Assembly (NCBI GenBank): GCA_963719885.1
Contig: CAVRDP010000027.1
Coordinates: forward strand, 310,001-374,000
DNA length: 64,000 nucleotides
Reading direction: 5' to 3'
DNA from: JANXQG01 sp963719885
Lineage (GTDB): Bacteria; Planctomycetota; Planctomycetia; Pirellulales; Thermoguttaceae
The translations under genes were made by a program, and so were the position numbers. How positions within the stretch are numbered: the stretch's first letter is position 1; each line of letters starts with the position of its first letter. Positions 50,645 through 62,900 of the stretch are shown in pieces. The notes beneath the pieces were generated by a model, which was not told the origin of the DNA, ran no database searches, and was given only the letters and a program-made list of their open reading frames with translations.

Positions 50645-53600
50645 TTGAGAGTACCAACGATCAAGACCGTGGCGATTCTGTCTGGCGTGATTCTGCTCGG
50701 TGGATACTGCTCCGGAGTTGTGGGGCAGGCGGTGGACGATCACGGTTTCAAGGCGCTGCCGCGCCCGATCAACTATGCCACCCCGCTGGCGCCCAAGGAA
50801 GGGACCAAGGCCGTGATCGTCTACGGCAGGACTTCGCCCTGGACGCGAGAAGCGGCCAGCGCCGTGCAGGAGGCGATCCAGGAATGGTCGGGCGTGAAGC
50901 TTGAGATGGCGGACGACCGCACGGTGACCAGCGAGCAGACCTGGCTGCTCAACGACACCTATCGCCACACGCCGCTGATCGTGCTGGGTAACGCCCAGGA
51001 CAACCGTGTCATGCACGCGCTGGGGGTCCGTTACCTGTTGCGCAGCAACCGTTCTTGGCCCGGTGGCGATCGGTTTTTCATCCGTACGGTGTTCGAGCCG
51101 TTCGTGGCGGACGTGAACTACGTCGCGCTGGAGGCCTCCAACCAAGCCGGCATGGATTCGGCGACGGCGAGGTTCGCCGCATTGGTCAAGACGCTTCATG
51201 AAACGTCGAAAGCCACTGCCATGATTCCGCCGAGCCTGCATATTGTCGGGTCCGGGAAGGACCGATGGGAAATGGGCCGTCCTGGTTGGAAGCTGCCGGC
51301 GGAATGGGCCAACTCGCCCGGCAAGAGCGTTGCGCAACTGATCCGGGCCTTCAAGGGGAAGCCCTCGCTCGCCGGCACGCCCGCATGGAATGACGGCGTC
51401 ACGGGCGATATCTGGAATTACATGCTGGGCGGTTACGTGACGGGGGATGGGCCGACGACCTTTCCCCTCGATCCCGACCGCCAACGAGCCCTTGCCGCCA
51501 TGTGCCTGCTGGGCTGCCGGGCGCAAGGCGGGCGGACCCACGGAAACTTCGACCATTACGGCGCGTTGGCGTCGGTTTGCGGAATCCGGGCTGTTTTCCA
51601 AGCCGGGGTCCTCAGTCCGGAGGAATTGAGCGAACTGGAAAGCTGCATCGTCCTCTCCACCGCGGCGCCGCTGGATTACGTCTACAACACGATGATCGGA
51701 GGCGAGGTTGACCTGCCTAGCGGCAACCGGCACCATTCGGCCGCTCTCTTGTCCACAACGCATGCCGCGGAATACGTGCTCACCCACTGCCGCATGGACG
51801 AGAAAACACGCAAGGAGATCCAACGGCGATACGACGAGGTGCATGCGAGCGCAGTGCGAATGGTGGACGCTTTTAGGGACTACGACGATACCGACTCGGG
51901 CGGAGAGGACACGTTGATGCAGGCCTCCACCCTCTTGCACGAGGGGCTCATGGAATACGTGCGCCAACGGGCACCTGCGTCGCAGCGCGGACTTTTTCCT
52001 CATGACCGTTGACAACATGCCCGGGCGCTGGGGAGGCAACGGCCTCTATGCGGGACTGAGCGGTTTCTCCAGCGGACCGGGATGCGTGCTCTTTCCGTTC
52101 CATGGCGGGGGGCTCGTCGAGGAGGCAGCTTTTTACTACGACGACCCGCAGTATCGCTGGTTGGCCAACCATTGGGCCGACATAAAGCATTCCAGGGCCG
52201 GCGGCTACTTCTATTACCACACGGACACCGTTGGCAAGATGACCAGGCCGGTCGTGCCCGCGACGTACGACGGTGTCCGCGCCCTGCCGTTCGACAAGCG
52301 GTTGTACCGCCTGCTGAGTGACCCGGTGACTCGGCGCGCGGGGGAAAATAAAGGGGACAACTATCGCTTGCCGCCCGTATCGCTGGACAAAGCCGTCGAC
52401 CGCATCGCCTTTCGCGACGATTTCGACAACCGGGCCGCCTACCTCCTCCTGGCCGGCAGCTCGCCCTTCATGCTGGTCTGGCCCTATCACAACAACATGA
52501 TTGCGCGGTTCACGGACCTGGCAGAGGTCTGGCTGTACACCAACGTGAACGACAACAGCGGATGGGTGCGCAACGTCGTGTCGATCTCCAACGGCAAGGG
52601 CTTTGTCCCCCGCGCCGCTTGCTCGCTGGAGGCGCTGGCCAATCTGGGCGAAGTCACCGCGGCGGCGTCCCGGGAGCCGGGCGCCGCAGGTTCCGATTGG
52701 ACGCGGACGATCGTGCATTGGCGCGGACACTATTTCGTGGTCATCGACCGCATGCAGGCCCTTGCCGACGACGAGTTCTCCTATGTCTGCCGCTGGCGCA
52801 GCCCGCAGATCGCCGCTTTGCAGGACGGCGTCTGGACGGTCACGGCGCCTAGCGGAAGCCAGATGCGGATTCAGAACACCGAGCCTGTCTTCCAGACTGC
52901 GGAACATTGGCAGATCGATGGCGCCGCCCGGCCTTACGTGTTGCAGCAGTACAAGCACGCGAAACTTGCCAAGGGCCAGGCACGGACCTTTCAGAACCTG
53001 ATTTATGTTTCAGGGGCGGACCGTCCCGACGTCTTCCAGGCGCGGCAGGTCAACCCGCAGGCGTTGCTCGTCAAAGGGCGAACCAAGGCCGGCGATCACC
53101 TGGCCCTGATTGGCGTCGGTGGGCAAGTTCCGCTGGCCGACTTCGAGACCGACGCGGCCATCTACGACGTTTCCGGCAACACCCTGCACCTGGCCGGGCT
53201 GACGATGCTCAAGGCCAAAGTCGGCTCGGAAATGCGCGAGATATTCTCCTCCAGAGAGCCGGTGAACTTGCTGCTGGACTGCGAGACGGGCAAGGGCGAA
53301 ATCGAGGTCCCGGCTGATGGTCCGCCGCAGGTCAAGAGCGGAGAAACCTGGTCCGCTCATAAGCCGGGCCGGCAGCCGGTCATGCTCGCCCAGGCCGGCG
53401 TATTGCCCAAGCCCTCGGGATTGGTCGAGGCGCGATGGAACCACAGCAAGCCGCCCCGGGCGGGCACGACGAACGAAAACACCGCCCCGGAAGTTTTTGC
53501 GGTCAAACCCGCCGCCGCAACGCTGCAACGCCCCTTGCAGCGATTGACCACCGCGGACATCGCTTCCACGCCGCGTCCGAATGATCAGAGGAACAGCTAT

Positions 53601-55154
53601 CGAATGTGGAAGAGCACGGACAATCTTCAGATCACGGTCACGCTTCCGGAGTCCGAAACGATTGGCTGCCTGCGGCTGGTGGGAGTGAACAAGCCCGCGG
53701 CGGAAGTCGCAGGACGAAATCCCTTGCCGGCCGAGTGGCTGGGAACGACGGGGCCGGTCTACAAGGCTGACGACATGAAGTTCTCGCTGCTGCTCAGCGA
53801 CGACGGCTTCAAGCACGACGTGCGGAAGATCGACGCCCCCCAGGTTTCGATCGAGTATACGTGTAGTCCACCGCAGGATCACACTTGCATGCAGCATTTT
53901 CTCACCTGGCGGATCGAGGTTGGGCAAAAGGCCCGGCAGATCAAATTAGCGCCGCGGGCGACCACCACAGAGCGAGGCGTGCTGGAACTGAGGGACATCG
54001 AGGTCTATGCGGCGACGCGCGTAGACGAACTGGCGGTCAAGGTTGCCGTTGCCGACCTCCACGGCGACGGGTCGAACGAGCTGGTCGTCGGCACGTCGGA
54101 AAGACAATTGGCGGCCTATGACGTTCAAGGCAGGCAATTGTGGATCAAGAACTTCCCCGGCGACATCTTGAAAATGGATACGGCCGATATGGACGGGGAC
54201 GGCAAGGCCGAAGCGATCGCGTACCTCATGACCGAGACCTTGCACCAGGTCAAGGCCGACGGGAGCGAGGGGCCCATCGGCAACGTGTTGCAAGCCGAAC
54301 GCGACAATAACAACGGCTTTTGGGGCGTGGCCGGCGCCTTTGCCATGGCCTTATGGGCGCCGGACGGCGAGAAGAAGAAAGAAGCCCTGCTCTTTACGGA
54401 ATGGTCGTATGGCGTGCAGGCTGACGGCATCGTCAAGCCTCACGGCAGAATGGGTCTTCCGCTGGGGGCCGGACGGCTGGTGAATCTGTATCCCCACGAA
54501 CCCGAAGTGCTGGTGGAGGTGAGCGGGCGCGACGTTCGACCTCTGGTCGGCTCGCCGCGACAAGGACGGCAAGTACACGCATCTGGGTGGAAAACCCCAG
54601 GTTTGGGCCCGGACGGCGGCAAGTTGGGATGGGTCGGACAGGTTGACCTGCCGGGTTGCAAGGGTTTTCTCGCGGCCGCCCAGAACGGGATCAACTACTA
54701 CCCGATCGCCTCCTTCCAGCCGAACAGCAAAGTCCAGGGCTGGGAGTTCAGCTCCGGCGGAGTTCCCGCGGTGGCCGCACTTCTGGCGGACGTCAAGGGC
54801 GATGGCGTGCCCGAGGTCTTCTTGGCGCGGCTGGACGGCTTCGTCAATGTGCTGAAGGTGGCGGATGGCTCTCGGTTGGGGCTCCTCAATACCGGCGAGC
54901 CGGTCCTGGGCCTGGCCATGCTCAAGGGCAAGGGCGGCAAGCCGTGTCTTGCCGTTGGCACGAAGTACGGCGTGCACCTCTTCGGCAGCGATTACCAGGA
55001 GATCGGCAGCCACAAGTTTTCCACGCCGGCCGCTGGCTTCGCTGGGCCCGGGGGGAAAGACAAGGAGAGCGTTTACGTAGTCGACGTGGCCGGGAATGTG
55101 ATGATCCTGACGGTCAAGTGGATGTACCGGCGTAAACTCTTTCTGCGAATCTAG
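50645..55154 (+). CDS. Exported heparinase II/III-like lyase fused to a VCBS/beta-propeller domain, frame changes
   Basis: About 1500 residues. Signal peptide (KTVAILSGVILLGGYCSG) from a TTG at 50645 with GGAAGG upstream. An N-terminal domain (RHTPLIVLGNAQDNRVMHAL) resembles the accessory domain of glucuronidases and hexosaminidases. Then an alpha-toroid (YMLGGYVTGDGPTTFPLDPD, GNRHHSAALLSTTHAAEYVL) and heparinase-type beta-sandwich (WTRTIVHWRGHYFVVIDRMQ). The C-terminus has discoidin-like and VCBS/FG-GAP repeats (VADLHGDGSNELVVGTSERQ, TADMDGDGKAEAIAYL). The frame changes at about 51980. A compensating pair lies at about 54535 and 54590; the alternative frame there reads FDLWSARRDKDGKYTHLGGK. 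Uronic-acid glycan degradation is inferred. Confidence 0.75.
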
Positions 55155-55288
55155 GCGAAGGCCCGTCACGGCGGCTATAATGCTCCTGGCTTCCGCCCGC
55201 CGCGGCAGGCAGGCGTTGGCATGGCGGATTGCCTCCGCCCACACGGTTCCGTTGCGTCCGTTCCGTCCCCGGCCGATTGCTACCTTCA

Positions 55289-55847
55289 ATGGACGATTCC
55301 CAATCGCTCGAACTTTCGCTGCAAGTCACCGATGAGGACCAGATCGGCCCGGAACTGGATGCGGCCGTTCGCCGGCTGCTGTGCGCGTGTTTTCCGGCCG
55401 ATGCGGCGGCCTTCTCGGTTCGTCGGGCGTGGAACGATGTCCGGCCCGCCTTCTCCGTGTTCGGCCGGCACGGTGACATGGTAGTAGGCCAGGTAGGGAT
55501 CATCGAGCGCCAGATCACTTGTGGCGGCGCCGGCTCGAATCGCGGGGATCCAGAGCCTGGCGGTGGCGCCGGACTGGCGCCGCAGCGGCTTGTCGCAGCG
55601 GTTGATGACCGCTGGGATGGACGAAGCCCGGCGGCGGGGCACGCCTTTCGGCCTGTTGTTCTGCGTGCCGGAACTGGATGGGTTTTACGCCCGGCTGGGT
55701 TGGCGGAGGATCGAGCGGGCCGTCACCATGCGCGACGAGGCCGGCCGAACGGTTCCGCTGACGGCGAAGAACATCGCCATGGAACTGGCCTTGGCCGACG
55801 ATCCGCTTCCGCCGGGCCCGATCGACCTCGCAGGGCGAGATTGGTGA
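55289..55847 (+). CDS. GNAT-family N-acetyltransferase, one frame change
   Basis: About 185 residues. MDDSQSLELSLQVTDEDQIG, VRRLLCACFPADAAAFSVRR, MVVGQVGIIERQI, then after a frame change at about 55520 IAGIQSLAVAPDWRRSGLSQ (the Q/RxxGxG/A acetyl-CoA-binding motif region) and GLLFCVPELDGFYARLGWRR. It ends PPGPIDLAGRDW. A second, deleted copy is at 7897-8006. Substrate unknown; NodA-like or small-molecule acetyltransferases share this length. Start ATG at 55289. Confidence 0.78.
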
Positions 55848-55908
55848 CCCGCCTCCGTGCGACCGGGCTCGATCTCCGGAATCAATCAGCCCGCCGTATT
55901 GCCGGGGT

Positions 55909-56925
55909 TCATAACACATGCGCACGCGCCTCATCGATCAGGGCAATCAGGTTCTGGCGAGGAACGTCGGCCTGAATCGTAATGCCGGGCTCCAAAATGT
56001 AGCCGCCACCCCTGGACATCTCTCGTTTCAAGCGTTGCACCTCGCACCGCACTTGCTCCGGCGTGCCGGAAACGAGCAAGTCCTGCGTCGAGATCCCGCC
56101 GCAAAAGGTCAGATGCTTTCCGAATTCCTTCTTGAGCGATACTATGTCCATGGCCTCGGGCTGGATGGGATGGAGGATGTCGAGCCCTAGCTCGATCATG
56201 TCGCCGATGATCGGCACGATATGCCCGCAGGAATGGTGAAAGACGGCAAGTCCCTGGCTCTTGGCCAGCCCGTAGATCCTCGCCAGGCAAGGCTTCACGA
56301 AACTCCGCCAATGCTCGGGAGACATGAGCATGCCGCGCTGCGCGCCATAGTCGTCGCTGAGGGCAATGCACTCGAACTCGCCCATTCCCGTCACGATGCG
56401 GATCGTCTCCAGAATATACTCGGTGAGTCGCTCCAACAACTCCGCGACGAACAGCCGGTTCAGGATAAGGTCCAAAAGGATGGATTCCATCCCGCGCATG
56501 AATGTGGCTCGTTCCCAGAGGTCGCCCACCCAGATAATCCTGTAATGCTCTTCCTGCTGGGCGAACCAATTTTCCAGGTCGGTGAAGCGTGACTCTTCCG
56601 CCGGATTCGGAAAGACGTACTGGGAGAGGTCTGGTTCCGGCAGGCAAGGGCCGACAGGGGAGCCGCGGTCGATGCTGCTGGTCGACCAGACGACGCCGAA
56701 TTCATCGGTGATCGTAGCGCCATAGCGATCCGGGTCGGCGTACAAGGGCTTTACAGACTTCGGCCCGCTCATGCGCAGGGGCAGGGAAAGACTCCCTTCG
56801 AGGTCCTTCCCATAGTGCTCCTCGGCAAGACGTCCCGCGGGAGGCGAGAACATGAAATTATAGGGAACCGCATCCGTCTCCCTATGCTCCATCGTGCGCT
56901 GAATCCAATCGCGGTCTGACATCAT
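55909..56925 (-). CDS. Uroporphyrinogen decarboxylase-family protein (corrinoid methyltransferase-like)
   Basis: 338 residues, intact. SDRDWIQRTMEHRETDAVPY at the N-terminus, ECIALSDDYGAQRGMLMSPE, LAVFHHSCGHIVPIIGDMIE, LDILHPIQPEAMD, LTFCGGISTQDLLVSGTPEQ, GGGYILEPGITIQADVPRQN. This pattern belongs to the UROD/MtaA-CmuA superfamily branch expanded in planctomycetes, with HxCG as the probable zinc-binding site, not to true HemE. It would be cytoplasmic and may demethylate a sugar- or lignin-derived substrate. The start is one of two adjacent ATGs. It lies 9 bp downstream of the macroglobulin gene. Confidence 0.85.
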   Translation of the reverse strand: MMSDRDWIQRTMEHRETDAVPYNFMFSPPAGRLAEEHYGKDLEGSLSLPLRMSGPKSVKPLYADPDRYGATITDEFGVVWSTSSIDRGSPVGPCLPEPDLSQYVFPNPAEESRFTDLENWFAQQEEHYRIIWVGDLWERATFMRGMESILLDLILNRLFVAELLERLTEYILETIRIVTGMGEFECIALSDDYGAQRGMLMSPEHWRSFVKPCLARIYGLAKSQGLAVFHHSCGHIVPIIGDMIELGLDILHPIQPEAMDIVSLKKEFGKHLTFCGGISTQDLLVSGTPEQVRCEVQRLKREMSRGGGYILEPGITIQADVPRQNLIALIDEARAHVL

Positions 56926-56934
56926 ATTGCATTA

Positions 56935-59900
56935 CTACTTCGCTTCGATCCACAGGCTCTCCGAGTGGCTGTTGAACTCCGGGGCATACATGCACTGGAT
57001 GGCGGCAAAACCGGTCTGATACTTGCCGCGATGGACGACGTGCGTGGCATACTCAAAAACGTACGTGCCCTTGGGCAGGTAGTCGATGAAGAAATGGCTG
57101 GCCGTGTCGCGGGTCGTCTCGTAATAGCCCAGGCCGTCCTGGTACTTGTAGTGCGAGAGCACGTTGACCGGCTCGGTGCCCGCGCCGCGGTGGTCCTTGA
57201 GGTGGATGAACTCCATGTCGCGGTCGGTCCGCAAGACGATCCGCACCACGAGCTCGTCGCCCACCTTGACCGGTCCCTGGACGGCTTCGAGCACGGGCCC
57301 CTTCTTCGTGTATTGCCGGGTGTACAGCGTCTTGGTGAGCTTCAGCGGCGTGCCTTCGTAGGCCGTCACCTTGCTCATGTCTTCCAGGTACTGCCAATGC
57401 ACGCTGCCCCAGGCCACGCCCGGGTCGAGCTTCTTCACGGTGATGTTTCCCATCTCCGGCTTGATCTCGCCGCGGACGAACTTCTCCTCGTAGAAACCGG
57501 TGCCGGCCTCGACCTTCTCGGGCTGGATCAGTTTGCCGCCGAGGCTCACCTCGACCAGTTCGTCGGAGGCCAACACGTTACTGCCGCGGAGCAAGAGGGC
57601 ATAGACGGCGTCGGCCGTGGCCTTGCTCGTCTTCCAGTCCTGCGTCTGCTTCTGCTTCAGCAGCCAGACCTTGCACTCCTCGACCGCCTTCTGGTCGTCC
57701 ATCACCTCGTCAAAGGCCTCGATCATCATGGCCTGGGTCTCGATCGGAGCCCGGTACCACCAGAACGAGAGCTCGGTGTCGCGCCAGAACATGCCCAACT
57801 CTTCGTCGCTCACGCTCCGCTCCTTGATCGAGCGCATGATGCCCTCGGCGGCCGGCTTGTCGCCAAAACGCTTCAAGGCCACGGCCAAATGGGCCTGCGA
57901 CTGGCGATCGGCCAGCGCCAGCCAATGCTTGCGGGCCTGGCCGAGGAAGTAATCGACCGCTTCCTTCGGGGCACCCGGTACTCCGGGTCGCGGGGCGATT
58001 GCGCGGTCTTCCAGGAAGAAGCTCCGCCCATACAGATAGAAGGCGATCGTCGGGCTGAGGTGATTGTCGTCCGGGTGGCCGGCGCGGAGGATTTCGCGGT
58101 AGGTCTCGTCGATCCAACTGTCCAGCCGGGCCAGCGACTTGAAGGCCGGTTGCATATCGAGCTTCACGCCCAGGTGCCGCAGGCGGCCGAAACCGGTGGT
58201 GATGTACAGCGTGATGTAATCGCAGGGCGGCCCACCGGGAAACCACGGCCAGGCCCCGTTCTGGTACTGGCCCTCGGCCAGTTTCTTCAGCGATCGGGCC
58301 GTCTCGTCGTTCAGCCGATTGTCTTCGAAGAGGATGCCCACGTTCCGCCGGGCCTGGCTCTCGGCCTGGGCTTGGCGGACCCAGGGCGTCTCCTCCAGCA
58401 GGACCGACTTGAGATCCTGGTTCTTCTCCAGCGGGCTATCGAGCGCCGGTGTGCCGCGCCACTGCTCGAAGACGCGATGGATCTTCGGATCGCTGTTGGC
58501 GATGTGCCGGGCCAGGGCGTTGGCATACAAGCGGTTGAACGTCTGCTCGTAGCACTCGTAGGGATAATCCATGAGGTAGGGCAAGGCCATGACCGCGTAC
58601 CATGAGGGGTTGGAAACCATCTGCACCGTGAGGTTCTGGCTTTGCAAGGTCTTGGACTCGCCCGACTTCAGCAACCGTTGGAACTTGAATTCCTTCGGGG
58701 CACCCGGTACTCCGGGTCGTGGGCCGCGGATGGGCAGCGGCAGCGATTCGGTGACCAGCGTGCGGCGGACCAACACCGGCAGCAGGCCCTCCTCGCCGTC
58801 GGAGACCCGGCCCGTCGAGCCCACGGCCTTGTAGCTGATCGCGCCGCCGGACGACGTGTCGGGCATGGTCAGCCGCCAGGAGAAGCTGTGCGACTCCTTG
58901 GACGCCAGATCGAAGCTTTGGTCCGTCGTCGTATTGCCCAGGAAGGCGTCGATCGATTTGCCCGTGCGGGCGTTGCCGAAGCTCAGCCGCACGGTGCCGC
59001 TCTGCCGGGTCGCCGACTGGTTCGTGACCTTGACGGTGAATTCCAGCTCGTCGCCTTCGCGGAGGAACCGCGGCGGATTGGGCTGGACCATGAGGTCCTT
59101 GGCGGTGACCGCTTCATCGCTCAGCAGGCCGCCGCGGAGCTCGGTATCGTGGGCGAAGCCGAGGAACTTCCACTTGGTGAGAGCCTCCGGCATGGTGAAT
59201 TCGAGCTTCACCTTGCCATCGGAGTCGGAGAGCAGATGGGGGAAGAAGAAGGCCGTTTCGTTGAGGTTCTTGCGTGCCGCAACCTGGCTCAAATCGGGCC
59301 CTGCTCCAGGTTGGCGGCCGGGCTGGCCTCCGCTGGTTTTCGCCTCTCCCGCCACGGCACGTTTCTCGTCGCTTTTTCTGTAATTTGCCTTCCCGTCAGC
59401 CTCGCCTTTGGCCAATTGGTCAACCTCTCCCAGCGCGGCGCTGGTCTTGGCTTTTTCCATTCGAGCGCTGTTTTCCATGGGTTTGGGCCCGGAAGCGGCT
59501 CCAAACATGGCAGCGCCGCGCTCGCGCATCAGGCCCTGTCCGGGCTTCCCGCCAAAGTAGCCGTATCCCCACAGGTCCACCGTGATGCTCGACGGCAAGC
59601 GGCGGTAGGTGATTTGCACGTTCTTCTGGTCGTAGGGCCAACTGCCTTGCACTGGGCTGAAACCCTTGGCCATATTCTCGAACTGCTGGTTCATGCGGCT
59701 GAAGTCCTGGCGGAAGACGCCGAAAACCGACGGCCAGTTGTGCGGCAGATAGGCGTCCAGCGACTGGTCGTAGAGCGTGGCCACCATCTCGGCCACCGCC
59801 TTCTTGGCGTCGTGGCCGGCGATCACGGCGGTCCAGGTCTCCTTCTGCCCGGGCTCCAGCTTGGAGACGAAATGCTCCCATTTCACCGTCAGACTCTTGT

Positions 59901-62900
59901 TGCTCCAGGGCACTTCCACGCGGCGCGATTCGAGATAGCCGCGGTTCTCGCGGACCATCGTCACGTGCAAGGTGAAGCCGCCGCGCATGGCCTCGGTCAC
60001 CGCCTGCTTGACCGGCTGCTGGGTAGCGCCCGCCTCGGTCCAGAAGCCCTGCAAGAGCTTGCCGCGATGTTCGATCTCGATGAACGCCCGGGCCCGATCG
60101 TAGCCGCTGCCCCAGAGGGCCATGAATTCCTCGCCTGGCTCCAGCGTCCACGTCGGCGCAGCCACGAGGTTGGGCACCTTGATCGGGAACGTCTTGGCCT
60201 CGGGAGCGAGCACGTTGAGTGGCAACAAAGCGATGATCTTCTTGCCGAAACGGTCCTGCGTCTCGAACTTGGCGCGATAGGCCCCGGCCTCGAGTTTCGT
60301 CGTCCAACTCGTCTTGCCCGCGGCATCGGTCGTGAGGCCCTGCTCGGCAACCACTTCACCCAGTTCCCAAGTGTTGGGATTGCTGGCGTCCGGCGCTGTC
60401 GCCGGCGCAGCCGCTGGCGGCTTCGCAAGTCTCGCCGTTTTCCCGGCTCTCGGCACGGCGCCACGTTGCGCGCGGTAGACCGGCCGCTGACCGAGGATGT
60501 CCGGCCGGACGACCTTTTCCGGCTGCTTGAGGCGGTAGATCTTCAGTGCGCTTCGGCCTTCTGCGGTTCGCCGTCCAAGGTGGTCGTGGTCAGCGTGATC
60601 TCGAACGGTTTGCCGGACGTAATCCAATCGCTTGTGGAGGCCGGTTCGCGATGACCTCGGGTCGGAACGGCTACGGCCGGTTTGTCGGACGTGGGCGAAT
60701 CGCCTACGGCAAGCGTCGCCCGCAAGGCCGTGTAGCCGGCCTGGATGGTGCGCGCGGCGGAGCGGGTTTCGCCGTTGGTGTCGGTCACGTCGGCCGAGAC
60801 CTCGTACTGGAAGATCGGCTCGTCTTTTTCCGCCACGGAGAGATCGGGCTTGGCGATGAACTGGATCTTGAACGCCCCGTCGGCCGCGGTTTCGGCCGTG
60901 CCGTGGGCGATCTCCTGAGAGCCCGAATTGGGGCTGTAAGACGGATTGCCAATCCGTCCTACGGCAGACCGCCAGAAGAAACACCAGTACCACCAGTCGG
61001 GATAGCGGACCTGGCGAAGGACGCGATAGCGGAGCTTGGCCCCGCCCACCGCGGCCCCGGTATAGGCCACGGCCTTGCCTTCAAGCTGGACATCGCCGCC
61101 CAGCCGGGCGGCGGTCTTCGGCGCGTCCAACGTGACCTGGAACTTGGGCCGCTTGTACTCTTCGACGTTGACCCAGGTGTTGCCCTGCATGCCGTCGCTG
61201 TGGAGCATCATCCGGCCCATGAGGCGATCGCGGGGGGCCGTAAAATTGCCGCTGAAGGAACCGTAGTCGTTCGTGCCCAGCGTCTGCCGGGCGATCTCCT
61301 TGCCGCTGGCGTCCTTGAAGACAATGTTGACCTGCTCGTGGGACAGGACCTTGTAGTTGTCGCCTTCCTGATCGACGAGGATGGCAATCCCTTTGAAGTA
61401 GATTGCCTGGCCGGGACGATAGAGTGAGCGGTCGGTGAAAAAGACCACCTGTTTCTGCGGAGTCGGCCGGTAGTTGTTGTTCCAGGCGAATAGGTTGTTG
61501 GCCGTGGCCAGTTCCTGGCCGGCGTGGGTCACGTGCAGCAAATTATTCTTGCCGAAGAGGCCCTCGACCGAAAATTGCCCGTTGCGGTCGGTCCGGGCCT
61601 TCGCGCCCGTCGTGACCGCGCCGTTCCAGTCCCAGGCGTAGCCCTGCACTTCCGCCCCTTCGATCGGCTCGCCGGAGGCCGCATCGAGCACGAAACCGCC
61701 GAAATGAACGTCGTTATTCTGCTGCCGCACGACCAGGGCCAGCTTGCTCACCCAGACTTCGGTGTAGGAAACCACATTGTACGACGCGCTGAAATTCGCA
61801 TCGTAACTGGCCTGGAGGTAATAGAAGCCGGCCTTCATGTCCTTGGGGGCGGGCAGGTCCTCGACCCGCTGCTGAAAATCGTCGGTGGCCGGCAGGTCGG
61901 CCGACCAGGCCAGATCGGGCTTCGCGGCCAAGAGGGCATTGCGGTGGGCGTTGTCGAGCCATTCCCCGCGGTACTGACCGTTCTTGATGCGGCTCAGCCA
62001 GTCCTCGTGGACGAGGCGGAAGTAAACCTTCGTCACGTTGCGATAGGTGACGCGGATCGAAGGCGCCGGCTCGTTCCAGACCCGTTCGGTCACGATGTTG
62101 GCCGATTTCGACTCGATCTGCTTCACGAGGTTGTAGCACAGGTCGCCGCCGGGCGTGTTGGCAAAGGCCCGCGCCCCTGCTCGGCCAGCTCGTGAGCCTC
62201 GACCAGCGAGTTCTCCTGCTGCAAGACGCTGGCCCAGCGATAGCGGGCGATGGCCGAGATGGGATGATCACCCCATTGCTTCACGAAACGCTTCAAGGCC
62301 GCTTTGTAAAGGCTGGCCTTCTCCTCGCCCACGGCACGGTTGTTGCCGAAGTTCAGCCGCTCGATGTCGGCATCCAGGAGGGCCGCTTTGTCCGCGTCGT
62401 TCTGATGGAAGCGGAGCAATTCCTGGTAAAGGCGGATGGCCTTGAGCGTGATCGAATCGTTGTCGCTCGTCTCGATCTTCCACGTGACGAACTCCTCGGC
62501 CGGCCGGAAGATGGGGCTGTCGGCCGAAAGCTCGAAGGCGTCTTCCGACTTGGCCGCCGCCTGTTCGCCCGAATTGTAGAACTCCAAGGCCTGATGGGCC
62601 ACGAAATCGTACAGCGTGGGCCGGTAGCTGTCGGGCATGGTGCCCTTGTCCAGCAGTTCGCCGAAGGTCTCGATGGGGATCTTTTTGAGTTGCGCTTCCG
62701 CGGCCAGGGCCTTCTGAAAATGTTTGTCGATCTCGCTGAACAACCGCGGCAGGTCCCAGGTGGTAAAATCCTTGCCCGGCGCGGCCGCCGTGGCCGTGCG
62801 CTGCATGAACCGCCAGCGGTTGTGCTGGAAGTACTGCCAGTACCAGTCGGCCTGGATGACCTCCAACATGGGCTGCATCTCGGCCGGGGCCTTGGCGATC

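Noticed and set aside
58642..60654. 670-codon open frame on the plus strand opposite the macroglobulin
   Set aside because: The minus strand carries the conserved thioester motif and MG domains; the plus-strand frame is compositional shadow without homology.
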